DNA of 64,000 nucleotides, from NCBI GenBank assembly GCA_947642555.1, contig CANRSX010000019.1:1-64000 (forward strand), read 5' to 3'. Positions 52,749 through 60,457 of this stretch are shown here, in pieces. The stretch comes from an uncultured Roseburia sp. GTDB taxonomy: Bacteria > Bacillota > Clostridia > Lachnospirales > Lachnospiraceae. The notes below the pieces were generated by a model that was not told the DNA's origin, did not search any database, and saw nothing but the letters and a program-made list of their open reading frames with translations. Each line of letters opens with the position of its first letter. Position 1 is the first letter of the stretch. Made by a program: the position numbers and the translations under genes.

Positions 52749-53198
52749 TCATGCGCCCGCCCTGCTTAAGGTACTGTTATGATATTTTGTGGAGAAGGTG
52801 ACGTCCTCCCCGAACCAGTCCGGCGGCACGAAGGCATTTGCCTCCTCCTCCGTCTCAAATTCCACCTCTGCCAGCTGCAGGGGGGCGAGATCTCCCTCAA
52901 ACAGATCCAGTTCTATGGTATATTTTTCCGCGTATGGAATCAGATAGCGGCGTTTCTTTATCAGGATACCGTCCACCTTTTCGCGCAGATGCAGATAGGC
53001 CGTCTCATTCAGCGGAAGGTTATATTCTTCCCGTACCATCAGCCCGGAACCCTTATAGGTCAGCGTGAAGCGGTCATCGCTTTTTCGGATGCGCACCACG
53101 GGATCCGTATTTAAGTATCCCTGCTCGATCTGCCGGCAGGGGTAGCAGGACAGATCACGCGGCAGTTCTCTGATCAGATATTTTCGTTCGATTTCCAT
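52749..53198 (-). CDS. CYTH-domain (inorganic triphosphatase-like) protein
   Basis: The 149-residue protein starts with the CYTH signature MEIERKYLI and continues with charged strands lining the tunnel: VVRIRKSDDRFTLTYKG, IKKRRYLIP, YTIELDLFEG and LAEVEFETEEEANAF. CYTH enzymes hydrolyse triphosphates such as PPPi or ThTP. Start 53198 has GGAGG; the frame extends upstream but has no family match. Confidence 0.92.
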   Translation of the reverse strand: MEIERKYLIRELPRDLSCYPCRQIEQGYLNTDPVVRIRKSDDRFTLTYKGSGLMVREEYNLPLNETAYLHLREKVDGILIKKRRYLIPYAEKYTIELDLFEGDLAPLQLAEVEFETEEEANAFVPPDWFGEDVTFSTKYHNSTLSRAGA

Positions 53199-53292
53199 AT
53201 AATCCTCCATTCTGATGTGAATCCGGTGTCTGTGTATAGTATATTTGTTTTTTGGAAAAATGCAAGGCCGGACGGTGTCAGGATGTCCGCCG

Positions 53293-54030
53293 CTAGTCGC
53301 AATATACGGCGATTGCCCGTCTGACAAAGTCAGCGGTTCCGTCGCCGCCTGCTTTATCAATATTGTTTTTGAAACGTTCATCACAGACATACATTTCACC
53401 CAGGCCGCGAAGGATTTCCTTTGTGCACACATAGTAGTGATCAGTTATAAAGTTCTGTAACGCGGCGATTTTCTCCTGTACTTCACCGGTATCTGGAGTG
53501 AACTCTTTTAATTTTCCCAACTCAGAAAACAGCGTCATCAGATCGTCTGCAATCCTGCTGTCGCTGTCTTCCTTTCGGATAGCAGCCTTTTGTCTGTATT
53601 CCTGATATGCGTTCGTATTGCCCCATTTTTCCCTGACTTCGGCCTCATACGTTTCAATTTCACTTTTGTCAAAAACATCAAATTTCATGGTGGTCACTCC
53701 TTTGTCCTGAATTTCGCGGGTAAAAGCAATCAGCTCCCCTATGTGTTTATATTGTAATTCTAACAATGTAATCTGATGGGCAAGCGCTTCTGACGGGTCA
53801 AAATCCGGGTTGTCAAGAATCGCCCTGATTTCTTTTAAGGGAAATTCTAATTCGCGAAACAACAAAATGTTCTGCAGCCGGCTAAGCGCGCTCACGTCGT
53901 ACATTCGATAGCCGGATTCCGTTATCTCCGTGGGTTTCAAAAGCCCGATTTCATCATAATAGTGAAGAGTGCGGGCGGTGATCCCTGTCAGTTTCGCAAC
54001 TTCATGGACAGACATCAGTTTTTTCGTCAT
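53293..54030 (-). CDS. MerR-family activator with TipAS-like effector domain
   Basis: The N-terminal MerR winged helix has VHEVAKLTGITARTLHYYDEIGLLKPTE, followed by a long dimerisation helix and a C-terminal TipAS domain (about 125-245: WGNTNAYQEYRQK..., then NFITDHYYVCTKEILRGLGEMYVCDERFKNNID). TipAL-type proteins sense thiopeptide antibiotics and switch on efflux or defence genes. It has 245 residues and AAAGGAG before the ATG. No obvious target gene sits next to it. Confidence 0.9.
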   Translation of the reverse strand: MTKKLMSVHEVAKLTGITARTLHYYDEIGLLKPTEITESGYRMYDVSALSRLQNILLFRELEFPLKEIRAILDNPDFDPSEALAHQITLLELQYKHIGELIAFTREIQDKGVTTMKFDVFDKSEIETYEAEVREKWGNTNAYQEYRQKAAIRKEDSDSRIADDLMTLFSELGKLKEFTPDTGEVQEKIAALQNFITDHYYVCTKEILRGLGEMYVCDERFKNNIDKAGGDGTADFVRRAIAVYCD

Positions 54031-54136
54031 GTTCTTTGGCTCCTTTCCTGTTTTTTATATCATAAGCTATGACGTAACGTGAAAGTCAAGAGGAAATTAA
54101 CAACGGGAATTGCATTTCGCGGATTGTCTTTATATC

Positions 54137-54182
54137 AAAAAAACAGGGGGAACACCCTGCCATGCAGCGTATTCCCCCTGTC
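54137..54182 (-). terminator. Terminator of the flagellin gene
   Basis: On the minus strand ACAGGGGGAA and TTCCCCCTGT form a stem, with inner pairing, followed by seven Ts (54143-54137). It sits 56 bases after the flagellin stop. Confidence 0.88.
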
Positions 54183-54237
54183 ACTACCAATTGTATGCTG
54201 TTGTCTGTCACACTTTTGCGGTCTGTCCGGCAATCCC

Positions 54238-55821
54238 TTACTGTAACAGGGAAAGCACGCCCTGTGTGGACTGATTCGCCTGCGCGAGCATTGACTGTCC
54301 TGCCTGTGCGAGGATGTTGTTCTTGGAGTACTCGACCATCTCCTCCGCCATGTCGGTATCGCGGATGCGGGACTCGGCTGCGGTGGTGTTCTCTACCACG
54401 TTGTCGAGGTTTGCGATCGTGTGCTCTAAGCGGTTCTGAACCGCGCCGAGAGCGGAACGCTGCTCGGATACCTGTTTGATCGCCTCTGCGATGGTGTCGA
54501 TCGCTGATGTCGCGTCATCCTCCGTCATAAGCCCGGTTTTGCTTAAGACATTGATTCCGATGCCGGCCGCGGACATTGCCTTGATTTCTACGCCGATTTT
54601 ATTTTCTTTGGCGCTTTCGGAACCTACATGCAGGTTGAATTTTAATGCGCCTGCAGTGGCTGTCTCATTGACATTGATGTAATCCGTAATCTGCTCTGCA
54701 CCGATTTCTGTTGAATTACCGGCCGCGTCATCTCTGTAAATACCGCCCTGATATACGCCGTCCACAAAGTAAGCGGAAATGTCTGTGATTCTGGCGCCGT
54801 TTGCATCGACAAGCGGATTTGCCGATGTTTCAAAATAATTGCCAAGGTCGGCTTCCGCGATCATATCCGCTTCCACCTGATCACCGTACTCAGTTCCGGC
54901 GTTTGCGGGACTCTGATAAAGTACTTTTCCTTCTTTGTACTTTAAGCTTCCGTCTTCGCCGATCTCCACGTATTCGCTGAGGGTGCCGTCGGAGGCGGTT
55001 GTTGCCGGATTGCCTTTAATCCATCCATCTGTCTGTAAGTCTGCAAGTGTTTTCACACCGGCAGCTGCAGCGCCGGCAGCTGCCGCAACGCCAAACGTCG
55101 CTGTTCCTGTTTTTAATGATACGGTTCCATCAGCTGCAACCGCAAAATATGTCTCGTAGTTGGCAGCAGTTACTTCTACCGTATCGCCCCAGGTACCTGC
55201 CTCAGAGACAAACAGCTTGTTAGCGCCGCCGCCCTTATCTGTAAATGTGATTGACTCTGCGGTATCCGCTGTAGCTGCCGTCACCGCATTCGTCTCACCC
55301 GGTGCATAGGCATCCTGTCCGGCCACCAGCGTGATCTCGCCTTTGTCCGCCGCTTTTGCAAGATCCGTCAGCTCATACGTATAGCTCTTGGAGCTTGTTG
55401 CCGGATCGCCCTTCAGCAGATAGATCTCATTGAACTTCGTGGTCTCGGAAACGCGGTCGATCTCCGTCACCAGCTGATCGATCTCGTTCTGGACAGCCTG
55501 TCTGTCGTTTGTGGACATCGTTCCGTTGGATGCCTGCACTGCCAGCTCGTTCATACGCTGTAACATGGAATGCACCTCGGTCAGAGCTCCCTCGGCGGTC
55601 TGCACGCAGGAGATACCGTCCTGTGCGTTTGCGGAAGCCTGATCGAGACCCCTGATCTGCTTTCTCATCTTCTCGGAGATCGTTAATCCCGCCGCGTCAT
55701 CCGCCGCGCGGTTGATCTTATAGCCCGAAGAAAGCTTCTCGGAAGACTTCGCCTGCTGTCCTGTCGTGACTCCTAACATTCTGTTCGCGTTCATTGCTGT
55801 CAGATTGTGCTGTACTACCAT
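54238..55821 (-). CDS. hag: Flagellin
   Basis: The 527-residue filament subunit has a conserved N-terminal D0/D1 part ([44 protein letters not shown]) and C-terminal D1/D0 part ([38 protein letters not shown] ... [17 protein letters not shown]). The middle region of about 230 residues is variable and rich in Ala, Thr and Gly. Start 55821 has GGAGG. The leader carries a GGA-loop hairpin suited to CsrA, and csrA lies just upstream. Secretion would use the flagellar export machine, not encoded here. Confidence 0.95.
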   Translation of the reverse strand: MVVQHNLTAMNANRMLGVTTGQQAKSSEKLSSGYKINRAADDAAGLTISEKMRKQIRGLDQASANAQDGISCVQTAEGALTEVHSMLQRMNELAVQASNGTMSTNDRQAVQNEIDQLVTEIDRVSETTKFNEIYLLKGDPATSSKSYTYELTDLAKAADKGEITLVAGQDAYAPGETNAVTAATADTAESITFTDKGGGANKLFVSEAGTWGDTVEVTAANYETYFAVAADGTVSLKTGTATFGVAAAAGAAAAGVKTLADLQTDGWIKGNPATTASDGTLSEYVEIGEDGSLKYKEGKVLYQSPANAGTEYGDQVEADMIAEADLGNYFETSANPLVDANGARITDISAYFVDGVYQGGIYRDDAAGNSTEIGAEQITDYINVNETATAGALKFNLHVGSESAKENKIGVEIKAMSAAGIGINVLSKTGLMTEDDATSAIDTIAEAIKQVSEQRSALGAVQNRLEHTIANLDNVVENTTAAESRIRDTDMAEEMVEYSKNNILAQAGQSMLAQANQSTQGVLSLLQ

Positions 55822-55828
55822 TGTTATA

Positions 55829-55874
55829 CCTCCATGTGATAAAAATTTGTGTTGCCTGGGAATCCGTTCCCGGG
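55829..55874 (-). promoter_or_regulatory. Flagellin leader with two probable CsrA sites
   Basis: In the mRNA, CCCGGGAA and TTCCCAGG form a hairpin (55874-55855) whose four-base loop is CGGA. A second GGA is the ribosome binding site GGAGG (55833-55829). A GGA hairpin loop plus a GGA at the Shine-Dalgarno, about 30 nt apart, is how CsrA represses hag in Bacillus. FliW, the usual antagonist, is not in this window. Confidence 0.6.
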
Positions 55875-55978
55875 CTGGTTGTGTTTGTTTTGCTTCTGCG
55901 CCGTGGCGCATTTTTTATAATAAGCCAGGCCCCCTGGGTTAGCCCGGCGTTATTATCATGCCGTTTCATTGTCCTCGC

Positions 55979-56284
55979 TTACTTTTGCGCCGCCTGCTGC
56001 TTTGCGCCGGACACACTGCCCGCCATTTTTCCACTCGTCCGGCTTTCGCGCCGCTCTCTGCGGATAATCTGTGTGATCTCCCGCTTTGCCTCATCCGAAA
56101 TACCGGCTTCCTTATAGTAAGGCGTTTTTCCCTGATTCCCGCCCGCCGAACTTCTCGCGATATTGACCTCACGCGGCGCGTCGATCAGCAGATGAATGTT
56201 GTTTGCGGAGCCGCCCGAAAAGATCACGCGGATGTCTTCTCCGATTCCGATATACTCTCCGGGCCGTAATGTAAGCTTCAGCAT
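55979..56284 (-). CDS. csrA: Carbon storage regulator CsrA, with extended C-terminus
   Basis: The RNA-binding regulator of flagellin translation. MLKLTLRPGEYIGIGEDIRVI and NNIHLLIDAPREVNIARSS (with the RNA-contact arginine) are standard. The protein has 101 residues against about 60-80 usually; the extra tail (SGKMAGSVSGAKQQAAQK) is Gly/Ala/Gln-rich and of unknown role. Start 56284 has GGGAGG. The leader can fold in two ways (see 56289-56319). It is on the same strand as flagellin, which starts about 160 bases downstream. Confidence 0.95.
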   Translation of the reverse strand: MLKLTLRPGEYIGIGEDIRVIFSGGSANNIHLLIDAPREVNIARSSAGGNQGKTPYYKEAGISDEAKREITQIIRRERRESRTSGKMAGSVSGAKQQAAQK

Positions 56285-56288
56285 AAAA

Positions 56289-56319
56289 ACCTCCCTGTTT
56301 TTGGGAGGTTTTACCTCCC
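56289..56319 (-). promoter_or_regulatory. csrA leader with three alternating complementary blocks
   Basis: Reading the mRNA: GGGAGGU (56319-56313), AAA, ACCUCCC (56309-56303), a 7-nt spacer, GGGAGGU (56295-56289), five bases, AUG. The middle block can pair with the upstream copy, leaving the ribosome binding site free, or with the downstream copy, hiding it. Both GGGAGGU blocks contain GGA, the CsrA core site, so autoregulation is plausible. Confidence 0.65.
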
Positions 56320-56338
56320 TGTTTCTGGATCCCATCCC

Positions 56339-56371
56339 AAATGCAACAGTTCTTAATGAAATGTTGCATTT
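56339..56371. repeat. 33-bp palindrome, copy 1
   Basis: Fourteen-base arms (AAATGCAACAGTTC and GAAATGTTGCATTT) with one mismatch flank TTAAT. It is the inverted counterpart, with one base changed, of the palindrome at 56539-56571. Confidence 0.85.
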
Positions 56372-56538
56372 GACCGGACGTCATTTTTGGATCGAAGACG
56401 GATTTTAGCGCCGATTGACACAAAGGATGGTTCATTTGGAAATCAGGTAAAATGAAAAGGATGATGATACGTGAAAAGAAATTTAAAAAAGACTCTAAAC
56501 TTTCAAAGACGCCGTCCGATATAATAGGTGTAACGGAA

Positions 56539-56571
56539 AAATGCAACATTTCATTAAGAAATGTTGCATTT
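56539..56571. repeat. 33-bp palindrome, copy 2
   Basis: Perfect 14-base arms (AAATGCAACATTTC and GAAATGTTGCATTT) flank ATTAA. With copy 1 it brackets a 167-bp AT-rich segment (56372-56538) in which no gene is convincing. The pair resembles the ends of a miniature mobile element or two hairpin sites of a REP/IS200-like system. Confidence 0.85.
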
Positions 56572-56821
56572 TATATGCGCTGTTTTGCAGAAAATGCCAT
56601 ATATTTTCAAGAAAACTTTGTGAAATCTGCCCTATTGATTTTTATCAGAATGTTTGCTATATTTGTAGTACATATCAGGGATCATCTATAAAGCATATTT
56701 TGCAACAATCACTTTATTCCCGCGGACAACGAGCCAGACGGACATGCGGGGCATCTCTCAGATGGAAATACCCTGTTATCAATTTCCCAAATAGGAACGC
56801 AGTGGATGCCGCGTCCTGCGG

Positions 56822-57064
56822 ATGATTGACGAAGCGGAAAAGGAGGCGGAAGAACGGGTTTCAGAACGTATTACAGAACGCGTCACGGAGGAAGTCACGG
56901 AACGTGTCACGGAGGAAGTCACGGAATCTATGGTAAAATCTGTGATTGAAGCCTGCATGGATTTGGGCGCTTCCAGGGAAAAGACCATGGAGCGTCTCAC
57001 GAAAAAAATGAATCTTTCTCCTGAAACTGCTGAGACGTATATCCGGCAGTGCTGGATTTTATAA
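56822..57064 (+). pseudogene. C-terminal remnant of a PD-(D/E)XK (Rpn-type) transposase/nuclease
   Basis: The 80 residues consist of a charged helix with repeated ERVTEEVT units (EKEAEERVSERITERVTEEV) followed by VIEACMDLGASREKTMERLTKKMNLSPETAETYI. This pattern is typical of the C-terminus of Rpn/PD-(D/E)XK transposase-like proteins. The nuclease domain is missing; upstream sequence (56700-56820) has broken fragments. It is probably a decayed copy. Confidence 0.6.
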
Positions 57065-57224
57065 GTATTTCGCTGACATGGGCCGCATTTTAAAAATCCG
57101 ATTGAGCCTGCGTCTTTTTTCTGTTACAATAAATGCAGGATGCCGGGGACAGAAGCGTCTGGCCGCGACAGGAATGAGAGTGAAAAAATCCCGCGCATGC
57201 GGAAGAGCAGGAGGAAAATCAGAT

Positions 57225-57776
57225 ATGGCAAAAATCGGAATTTTTATGGCGGACGGTTGTGAGGAAATTGAGGGACTTACGGTTGTAGATATTGCGCGCC
57301 GTGCGAAGCTTGAGATTGTGATGATCTCGATCATGGGAAGGGCGGAGGTGACCGGTTCCCACGGGATTCGCTTTATGGCGGATGCGCTGGCGGACGAGGT
57401 GGATTACGATGCGCTCGACGGGATCGTGCTGCCGGGCGGGATGCCGGGAACCCTGAAGTTAGGGGAGGATGCGAGGGTGAACGAGGTGATTCAGAGCTTT
57501 GCGGCGACGGGGAAGCTTGTGTGCGCGATCTGTGCTGCGCCGAGTGTACTGGGCGCAGCCGGTGTGTTAAACGGAAAGCATGCGACCTGCCATCCGGGCT
57601 TTGAGGAGAAGCTGACCGGGGCTGTGACCAGCGAGGAGGAAGTGGTCACAGACGGCAACCTCATCACCAGCCGCGGTATGGGAACCGCGATCCCGTTTGC
57701 ACTTGCGATCGCGCGTTATTTTACGGATGACGAGACCGTGGAAGGCGTGAGAAAAGGGCTCGTGTACCGGGCGTAA
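57225..57776 (+). CDS. DJ-1/PfpI-family protein (YajL/ThiJ-like)
   Basis: The 183-residue class I glutamine-amidotransferase-like fold. Seen are IFMADGCEEIEGLTVVD with the conserved glutamate, LDGIVLPGGMPGTLKL, the nucleophile elbow VCAICAAPSVLGAAG with the reactive cysteine, and NLITSRGMGTAIPFALAI. Proposed roles for the family include protein repair and stress protection. Start 57225 has GGAGG. A terminator follows. Confidence 0.92.
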   Translation: MAKIGIFMADGCEEIEGLTVVDIARRAKLEIVMISIMGRAEVTGSHGIRFMADALADEVDYDALDGIVLPGGMPGTLKLGEDARVNEVIQSFAATGKLVCAICAAPSVLGAAGVLNGKHATCHPGFEEKLTGAVTSEEEVVTDGNLITSRGMGTAIPFALAIARYFTDDETVEGVRKGLVYRA

Positions 57777-57789
57777 TGGTTTTGTATGT

Positions 57790-57836
57790 AAAACGTGCCG
57801 CAGCAGCAGAGTACCTGCTGACACGGCACGTTTTTT
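57790..57836. terminator. Bidirectional terminator between DJ-1-like and SASP genes
   Basis: AAAACGTGCCG (57790-57800) pairs with CGGCACGTTTT (57824-57834), with an inner CAGCA/TGCTG stem, between convergent genes. Confidence 0.9.
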
Positions 57837-57864
57837 GTGGCAAATGCTGATTTGCGACAAATAT

Positions 57865-58086
57865 TTATTTGCCTGACATCTGCTCTTCCTGTCTCATGAT
57901 CATCTTCTTGACCATCTCACCGCCGATGCTGCCGGCCTGTCTGGAAGTGAGGTCACCGTTGTAACCGTCCTTTAACGGCACACCGATCTCGCTTGCAACT
58001 TCCTGCTTGAAGCGGTTCATCGCTTCCTTTGCCTGCGGTACAGCCATCTGGCTTGTGTTGGAACCTGAATTGTTCGATCCACTCAT
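57865..58086 (-). CDS. Alpha/beta-type small acid-soluble spore protein
   Basis: The 73-residue DNA-binding protein saturates spore DNA and protects it. The family features are QAKEAMNRFKQEVASEIGVPLKDGYNGDLTSRQAGSIGGEMVKKMI, including the GPR protease cleavage region FKQEVASEIGV and the DLTSRQAGSIGG block. GGAGG precedes the start. It should be transcribed in the forespore; no confident sigma-G promoter was identified. It marks the organism as a spore former. Confidence 0.95.
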   Translation of the reverse strand: MSGSNNSGSNTSQMAVPQAKEAMNRFKQEVASEIGVPLKDGYNGDLTSRQAGSIGGEMVKKMIMRQEEQMSGK

Positions 58087-58236
58087 GATAATTACCTCCG
58101 TATCGTTCTGTATTGTGACGCGGACGTGCCCGCGTTTTTTATGAATCTTCGTCGGGCACGTTCGCGCCGTCCGTTGATTCTAATCCTATTATTTACGGGA
58201 ATAAAAATATTATAATGGTAATTATTGAGAAATTTC

Positions 58237-58266
58237 TTGACATTTCAGAACATGTGTGCCTATACT
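58237..58266 (+). promoter_or_regulatory. Promoter of the leader ORF and ABC exporter operon
   Basis: TTGACA (58237-58242) and TATACT (58261-58266) have an 18-bp spacer, 51 bases before the leader ORF. Confidence 0.75.
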
Positions 58267-58316
58267 AAAAAGCGTGAGGCGTTATTGCAGCGCAAATATC
58301 AGAGAAAGGGGTAAGT

Positions 58317-58406
58317 ATGATGAAAAAATCGGCAGAAAATACGATGACAGGACAGCAGAACAAGGATCACAGCATTACCCCGGCAGGAGAGCGTATCAGA
58401 CCCTGA
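58317..58406 (+). CDS. Short leader peptide upstream of the ABC exporter (BmrB-like position)
   Basis: The 29-residue ORF starts with ATGATG, has a strong AAAGGGG ribosome binding site, and ends in ...AGERIRP. It is followed by a terminator hairpin and then a heterodimeric ABC exporter pair. In Bacillus subtilis the bmrB leader peptide controls bmrCD, also a heterodimeric exporter, by ribosome-mediated attenuation. The layout here is the same; the peptide itself shows no clear similarity that I can assert. Confidence 0.65.
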   Translation: MMKKSAENTMTGQQNKDHSITPAGERIRP

Positions 58407-58464
58407 CAGCCCGCATGAACGTGCGCATTGTCTGGAAGAGGAGAGGAAAGCGGAGCGTATCAGA
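58389..58464 (+). repeat. 14-bp direct repeat in the exporter leader
   Basis: GAGCGTATCAGACC occurs at 58389-58402, at the end of the leader ORF, and at 58451-58464, where it runs into the left arm of the terminator. Copy 1 could compete with copy 2 for the same pairing partner, for example GTCTG at 58429. Confidence 0.7.
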
Positions 58465-58496
58465 CCGTGGTGATCGTGTGGATTGCCGCGGTTTTT
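58462..58496 (+). terminator. Attenuator-like terminator 1 in the exporter leader
   Basis: ACCGTGG (58462-58468) pairs with CCGCGGT (58484-58490) with one wobble, followed by a run of six Ts. Confidence 0.7.
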
Positions 58497-58506
58497 TATA
58501 TCTACA

Positions 58507-58532
58507 GGAACCCGGCGGGGGTTTCTTTTTTT
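58507..58532 (+). terminator. Attenuator-like terminator 2 in the exporter leader
   Basis: AACCC (58509-58513) can pair with GGGTT ahead of TTTC and a seven-T run. It is weaker than terminator 1 but has a long T-tract. Separately, CCGGCAGGA (58379 onward) is complementary to TCCTGCCGG (near 58558), giving a long-range pairing across both terminators. Confidence 0.5.
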
Positions 58533-58600
58533 GTGTATGAATGCTGACCGCGGTCTGTCCTGCCGGAATCAAAAGGAGAAAAGGAGGAGTACAAAAAGAT

Positions 58601-60409
58601 ATGAAAAAACTATATACATATATCGGCCGCTACTGGTATGGATATCTGTTTGCGGTGTTCGCCATGATTTCGGCGATTCTTCTGGATATGCTCTATCCGA
58701 GGATTACCCAGCGGATCGTGGACGATGTGATTCTGGGCGGAAGGATGGAGCTTTTAACGCAGCTTTTAGTCGGGATCGTGATCGTTGGCATCGGGCGCTG
58801 CCTGTTTGGGTACGGCAAGGAATTTACCTTTGACTGCCTGGCGTCAAAGATCGGTTCGCAGATGCGCAAGGATCTGTTTGACCATATTCAGACGCTGTCC
58901 ATGAATTATTTTGAGGACACCAACACCGGGGAGCTGATGGCGCGCGTCAAGGATGATGTGGATAAGATCTGGGGCGCGCTCGGCTATGTCGGGATGCTTG
59001 TCATTGAGCTTGTGTTCCATGTCAGCATGGTGCTCTACTGCATGTTTACGCTGCACTGGAAGCTGGCCCTGATCCCGCTTGCCTGCATGATCCTCTGCGG
59101 TACGATCGCGATCGTGATGGAGCGGAAGTTAGACCGCATCTACGAGGAGATCAGCGAGGAAAACGCGGTTCTGACCACGGTTGCAGAGGAGAACCTTGCC
59201 GGCGTGCGCACGGTAAAGGCGTTTGCACGCGAAAAATTCGAGATTGATAAATTTTTGTCCCACAACAGCCGCTATTATGAGCTGAACATCAGCCAGTCGA
59301 AGGCACTGGTCCGCTATTACCCGGTGTTCCAGTTCGTGGGAAAGGTGCTGCCGGTCTGTACGACGATTCTGGGCGGGATTTATGTGATGAAGGGCGAGCT
59401 GACGCTGGGCGCGCTGGTGGCGTTTGTGGAGTACACCAGGAACTGTACGTGGCCGATGGAGATGCTCGGCTGGCTGACGAATGACGTTTCATCCGCCGCG
59501 GCTTCTTATAAGAAGATAAAGAAAATTTATGAGCAGAAACCGGAGATAAAGGATCCGGCCGTTCCCGCTGTACTGGATCATGTGGACGGGAGCATCTCGT
59601 TTGAGCATGTTTCATTTGAGCGGGACGGAAAGGAGATCCTCTCCGATATCAGCTTTGAGCTTCCGGCGGGGAAGACGCTTGGCATCATGGGAGCCACGGG
59701 TTCCGGAAAATCGTCGATCATCAATCTGCTGCAGCGTTTTCACGATGTGTCGGAGGGCGCGGTGAAGATGGACGGCGTGGATGTGCGAAAGCTCGGGCTC
59801 GGGCAGCTCCGGAGCAATATCTCGGTGGTACTGCAGGACGTCTTTCTGTTTTCCGATACGATCGAGGAAAATATCCGGATGGGGCAGCGAAAGCAGCTTC
59901 CGATGGAGGAGGTCTGCCTTGCCGCAAGACGTGCGCAGGCCGGAGATTTTATTGAAAAAATGGATATGCAGTACAAGACGGTTGTAGGAGAACGCGGCGT
60001 GGGCTTATCCGGCGGGCAGAAGCAGCGGATCAGCATTGCCCGTGCGCTGGCAAAGCACAGCCCGGTGCTGGTGCTCGACGACTCCACCTCGGCGCTTGAT
60101 ATGGAGACCGAGCATGAGATCCAGAAGACGTTAAAGGATCTTGAACACACGACAAAGTTAATTATCGCGCACCGGATCTCCGCGGTCCGCCATGCGGATG
60201 AGATTATCTATCTGAAGGACGGCAGGATCGCGGAGCGCGGCACGCATGAACAGCTGCTGGCAAAGCGCGGACTGTATTATGATACCTATATGGCGCAGTA
60301 CGGAACATTTCTGGGAGACCGGACATTCCAGGAAAATGGTACATTCCCAGGAAATGGTACATTCCCGGGAGAGGGTATATCAATGGAATGCGGCGCGACG
60401 ACCGCGTAG
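58601..60409 (+). CDS. ABC exporter half-transporter with degenerate catalytic site (first subunit)
   Basis: The 602-residue type IV exporter has six helices in residues 1-310 and an ATPase domain from about 335. Walker A is GATGSGKSS (about 364), signature LSGGQKQR canonical. After Walker B the catalytic glutamate is replaced by aspartate (LVLDDSTSALD). The C-terminal end has four six-residue repeats of the form GTFxGx. Start 58601 has AAGGAGGAG. It is the BmrC/TM287-like subunit of a heterodimer with the next gene; multidrug or peptide export is likely. Confidence 0.93.
   Translation: MKKLYTYIGRYWYGYLFAVFAMISAILLDMLYPRITQRIVDDVILGGRMELLTQLLVGIVIVGIGRCLFGYGKEFTFDCLASKIGSQMRKDLFDHIQTLSMNYFEDTNTGELMARVKDDVDKIWGALGYVGMLVIELVFHVSMVLYCMFTLHWKLALIPLACMILCGTIAIVMERKLDRIYEEISEENAVLTTVAEENLAGVRTVKAFAREKFEIDKFLSHNSRYYELNISQSKALVRYYPVFQFVGKVLPVCTTILGGIYVMKGELTLGALVAFVEYTRNCTWPMEMLGWLTNDVSSAAASYKKIKKIYEQKPEIKDPAVPAVLDHVDGSISFEHVSFERDGKEILSDISFELPAGKTLGIMGATGSGKSSIINLLQRFHDVSEGAVKMDGVDVRKLGLGQLRSNISVVLQDVFLFSDTIEENIRMGQRKQLPMEEVCLAARRAQAGDFIEKMDMQYKTVVGERGVGLSGGQKQRISIARALAKHSPVLVLDDSTSALDMETEHEIQKTLKDLEHTTKLIIAHRISAVRHADEIIYLKDGRIAERGTHEQLLAKRGLYYDTYMAQYGTFLGDRTFQENGTFPGNGTFPGEGISMECGATTA
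60302..60373 (+). repeat. Four 18-bp repeats at the 3' end of the first exporter gene
   Basis: Four in-frame units of the type GGTACATTCCCAGGAAAT encode GTFLGD, RTFQEN, GTFPGN and GTFPGE. They lie beyond the normal end of the ATPase domain. Confidence 0.8.
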
Positions 60410-60457
60410 CCGACGTTTGTGCGGCGCAAAAGGATTTGGATAGAATGGAGGTTTGAA

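Noticed and set aside
56452-56691. 79-codon ORF running out of the palindrome-bounded segment
   Set aside because: There is no clear ribosome binding site, the composition is odd, and it reads through palindrome copy 2, which forms a strong hairpin; coding seems unlikely.
58256-58540. 94-codon ORF over the exporter leader
   Set aside because: It overlaps the better-started 29-codon leader ORF and the terminators, and has no ribosome binding site near its start.
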